DNA of 7,979 nt from positions 1 to 7,979 of the forward strand of contig RKRZ01000007.1 of the NCBI GenBank assembly GCA_007571105.1, read 5' to 3'. The translations under genes were made by a program, and so were the position numbers. How positions within the stretch are numbered: position 1 is the stretch's first letter; every line of letters begins with the position of its first letter. Source of the DNA: Gammaproteobacteria bacterium (GTDB lineage Bacteria > Pseudomonadota > Gammaproteobacteria > Poriferisulfidales > Poriferisulfidaceae). The notes beneath the pieces are model-generated. The model saw only the letters and a program-made list of their open reading frames with translations, had not been told where the DNA came from and did not search any database. Below are positions 6,708 through 7,979 of the stretch, piece by piece.

Positions 6708-7889
6708 CTAATCAGGGGTCGGCAGTTCTGTGTCGCGGCTCATGAGTCTAAGGTAGCGGGTATAGGTGAAGATGCGATTGCGCTTTTGACTTGTCATCTC
6801 TTCGACGATATTGAGTTGTTCCAGGTGAGCGAGTGCTTTATTCACCGTTGCGGGACTGAGACCTGTTTTCTTGACGACCCATTTTGGAGTGGCCAGGGGG
6901 CGTTCTATAAGTGCGCGGTGGGTTCGTAGGACCGATGTGTTGATGCGCCCCATCTGGCGGATTTTTTTGTGATCGTCGCCAAACAGTTCTTCGAGTTCTT
7001 CCATAGTCTCCATTGTTTGCGTGGCTCCAGTGATAATTGCGTCTGCGAAGAAATCCAGCCACGCTTCCCAGTCGCCGTTCTGGCGTACTGCATCGAGTGT
7101 GTCATGGTATTGTTGACGATTCGCCTTGAAGTAGAGACTGGTGAATAGGGCGGGTTCTTTCAAAACTTGCTGGTTATGAAGCAATAGCAGGATCAGAAGG
7201 CGGCCGATAAGCCCGTTGTAGTTGGAAAAGGGGCAAATCGTTATGAACTGTGCATAAGCGAGTGCGGTTTTGATCAAAACGGGAATGCCCACAGGCTTCT
7301 CACTAAGAAACAGTGCCAGTTCATCCATGCATTCGGGCACATCTTTGGCCGGAGTCGAGACATAGAGAGCATGGATTGGATGAGGGCTTGTGGTTCCCCT
7401 TGCCCAATGCTGGCGGCCACGGAGTTCGCTGGCCGCTCGTGTGCCCCCATGGTTGTAGTAGATCAGAATGCCATGCATCTCGCGAAGCAGCCGGATCGAT
7501 AGAGGCATCCCTTTATCGAGACGGAGGATGCCGTAATTCAGAGCAGCAATGCAACTCCTTACTTCTCTTGCATCGCCTTGCGGGGCTGAAGGCTTCTTCT
7601 TCAACTCGAACATCAGGATGTCCGTGAGCGATGACCGGTTTCCGGAAATCATGCAGGAAAGAAGCTCTTCCTTCCGGAGGTACATGTAAAGGGCTGGCAC
7701 TGTATAGGAAAGCAGTGCCATGGTGCTGCTGAGTTTGCCTAGCGCAAAGAATGCGCGATCATACTTGTGATGTAGTTCCGGGGTCCATTCAATGGGAGGA
7801 TGCGGAGGCAGCGCGTTCGGCACAAAAGCCTTCACGCTTCTGCCTGCAATTCGCAGAGAAGTATAGCTGCCTTGGGGTCCGCGGTCCAT
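6708..7889 (-). CDS. Fic-family protein with degenerate catalytic and inhibitory motifs (probable pseudoenzyme)
   Basis: The 393-residue protein has the layout of common Fic/HTH proteins: a Fic N-terminal region (about 16-100, with AFVPNALPPHPPIEWTPEL and LRKEELLSCMISGNRSSLTD), a Fic core (about 105-290) and a C-terminal winged helix (331-380, LSPATVNKALAHLEQLNIVEE). Active relatives AMPylate target proteins through HPFxDGNGRxxR. Here that site reads CPFSNYNGLIGR (219-230): His to Cys219, Asp/Glu to Asn223, Gly to Tyr224 and Arg to Leu227; Asn225, Gly226 and Arg230 remain. The inhibitory SxIEG reads S-C-M-I-S-G (78-83), with Ser82 for Glu. The substrate flap, usually FVPPP, is YVSTP (176-180). 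The rest, including YFKANRQQYHDTL and GDWEAWLDFF, is family-like and the frame is unbroken. An in-frame TAG directly precedes the ATG, fixing the 5' limit. AMPylation seems unlikely; a binding or transcriptional role is inference. Confidence 0.9.
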   Translation of the reverse strand: MDRGPQGSYTSLRIAGRSVKAFVPNALPPHPPIEWTPELHHKYDRAFFALGKLSSTMALLSYTVPALYMYLRKEELLSCMISGNRSSLTDILMFELKKKPSAPQGDAREVRSCIAALNYGILRLDKGMPLSIRLLREMHGILIYYNHGGTRAASELRGRQHWARGTTSPHPIHALYVSTPAKDVPECMDELALFLSEKPVGIPVLIKTALAYAQFITICPFSNYNGLIGRLLILLLLHNQQVLKEPALFTSLYFKANRQQYHDTLDAVRQNGDWEAWLDFFADAIITGATQTMETMEELEELFGDDHKKIRQMGRINTSVLRTHRALIERPLATPKWVVKKTGLSPATVNKALAHLEQLNIVEEMTSQKRNRIFTYTRYLRLMSRDTELPTPD

Positions 7890-7916
7890 CTAAATGCATT
7901 CTAGGGGCTGTTCTAA

Positions 7917-7958
7917 AATAAGAAACGCCATATTTTATGAATCGGTGATAATAAGAAA
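7917..7958 (+). repeat. 9-bp direct repeat AATAAGAAA, 33-bp spacing, upstream of the Fic gene
   Basis: AATAAGAAA occurs at 7917-7925 and again at 7950-7958, 33 bp start to start (about three helical turns), in the AT-rich DNA 28-69 bp upstream of the Fic start codon. On the Fic coding strand both copies read TTTCTTATT. Face-of-helix spacing would suit a regulator site, possibly for the winged helix of the Fic protein itself. In AT-rich DNA such a match may be chance. Confidence 0.35.
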
Positions 7959-7967
7959 TAAAAGTTG

Positions 7968-7973
7968 TTGACA
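7968..7973 (+). promoter_or_regulatory. Perfect TTGACA -35 box facing out of the right edge
   Basis: TTGACA lies 6 bp from the window end; its -10 box, if any, would fall outside the window near +11 to +13 beyond the edge. It suggests a rightward gene divergent from the Fic gene. A six-base match alone is weak evidence. Confidence 0.2.
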
Positions 7974-7979
7974 GCACAA

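Noticed and set aside
6708..7889. Fic gene as a plain pseudogene.
   Set aside because: The frame is intact over a normal family length and the framework residues outside the active site are kept, so it is listed as a CDS; decay is still possible.

Overview
The window reads as chromosomal housekeeping DNA from a gammaproteobacterium. The main evidence is a one-piece tmRNA with the proteolysis tag ANDDNYALAA, a long single-chain PurL of the proteobacterial type, an Azotobacter-type seven-iron ferredoxin (FdxA), and a family 9 heptosyltransferase, which points to an LPS-bearing outer membrane. I cannot name a genus from the sequence.

Layout from left to right. Positions 1-745 (minus) hold the 5' part of a gene that runs off the left edge; its protein resembles the N-terminal inactive-helicase region of AddB-type recombination nucleases. 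It overlaps by one base (TAATG) the stop codon of fdxA (745-1068, minus), so the two look like a translationally coupled pair. About 130 bp separate fdxA from a divergent GT9 heptosyltransferase gene (1201-2241, plus; alternative TTG start at 1186). After a 92-bp gap comes ssrA, the tmRNA gene (2334-2692, minus), with its acceptor stem, T arm, tag frame and encoded CCA all readable. A 61-bp interval with back-to-back extended -10 promoter elements separates ssrA from purL (2754-6680, plus). The purL reading frame is open far upstream of its real start, through tmRNA DNA, so an ORF-only annotation would give PurL a false 56-residue extension and hide the tmRNA. PurL and the last gene converge across only 27 bp.

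The last gene (6708-7889, minus) is the most unusual item. It encodes a full-length, frame-intact Fic-family protein (Fic N-terminal region, Fic core, C-terminal winged helix) in which the catalytic His, the metal-binding acidic residue, one glycine and one arginine of the HPFxDGNGR motif are all replaced. The inhibitory glutamate of the usual S-x-I-E-G motif is replaced too. Losing both the active site and its built-in brake while the fold and DNA-binding-type domain remain suggests a pseudoenzyme reused as a regulator or binding protein, though this is inference. Its upstream DNA is AT-rich, with a 9-bp direct repeat at 33-bp spacing, and a TTGACA box at the right edge faces out of the window.

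Functionally, the window combines DNA repair and electron transfer (addB-like, fdxA), LPS inner-core assembly (GT9), ribosome rescue (ssrA), de novo purine synthesis (purL) and one accessory-type Fic protein. I see no insertion sequences, CRISPR arrays, tRNAs, rRNAs, phage genes or integrases.
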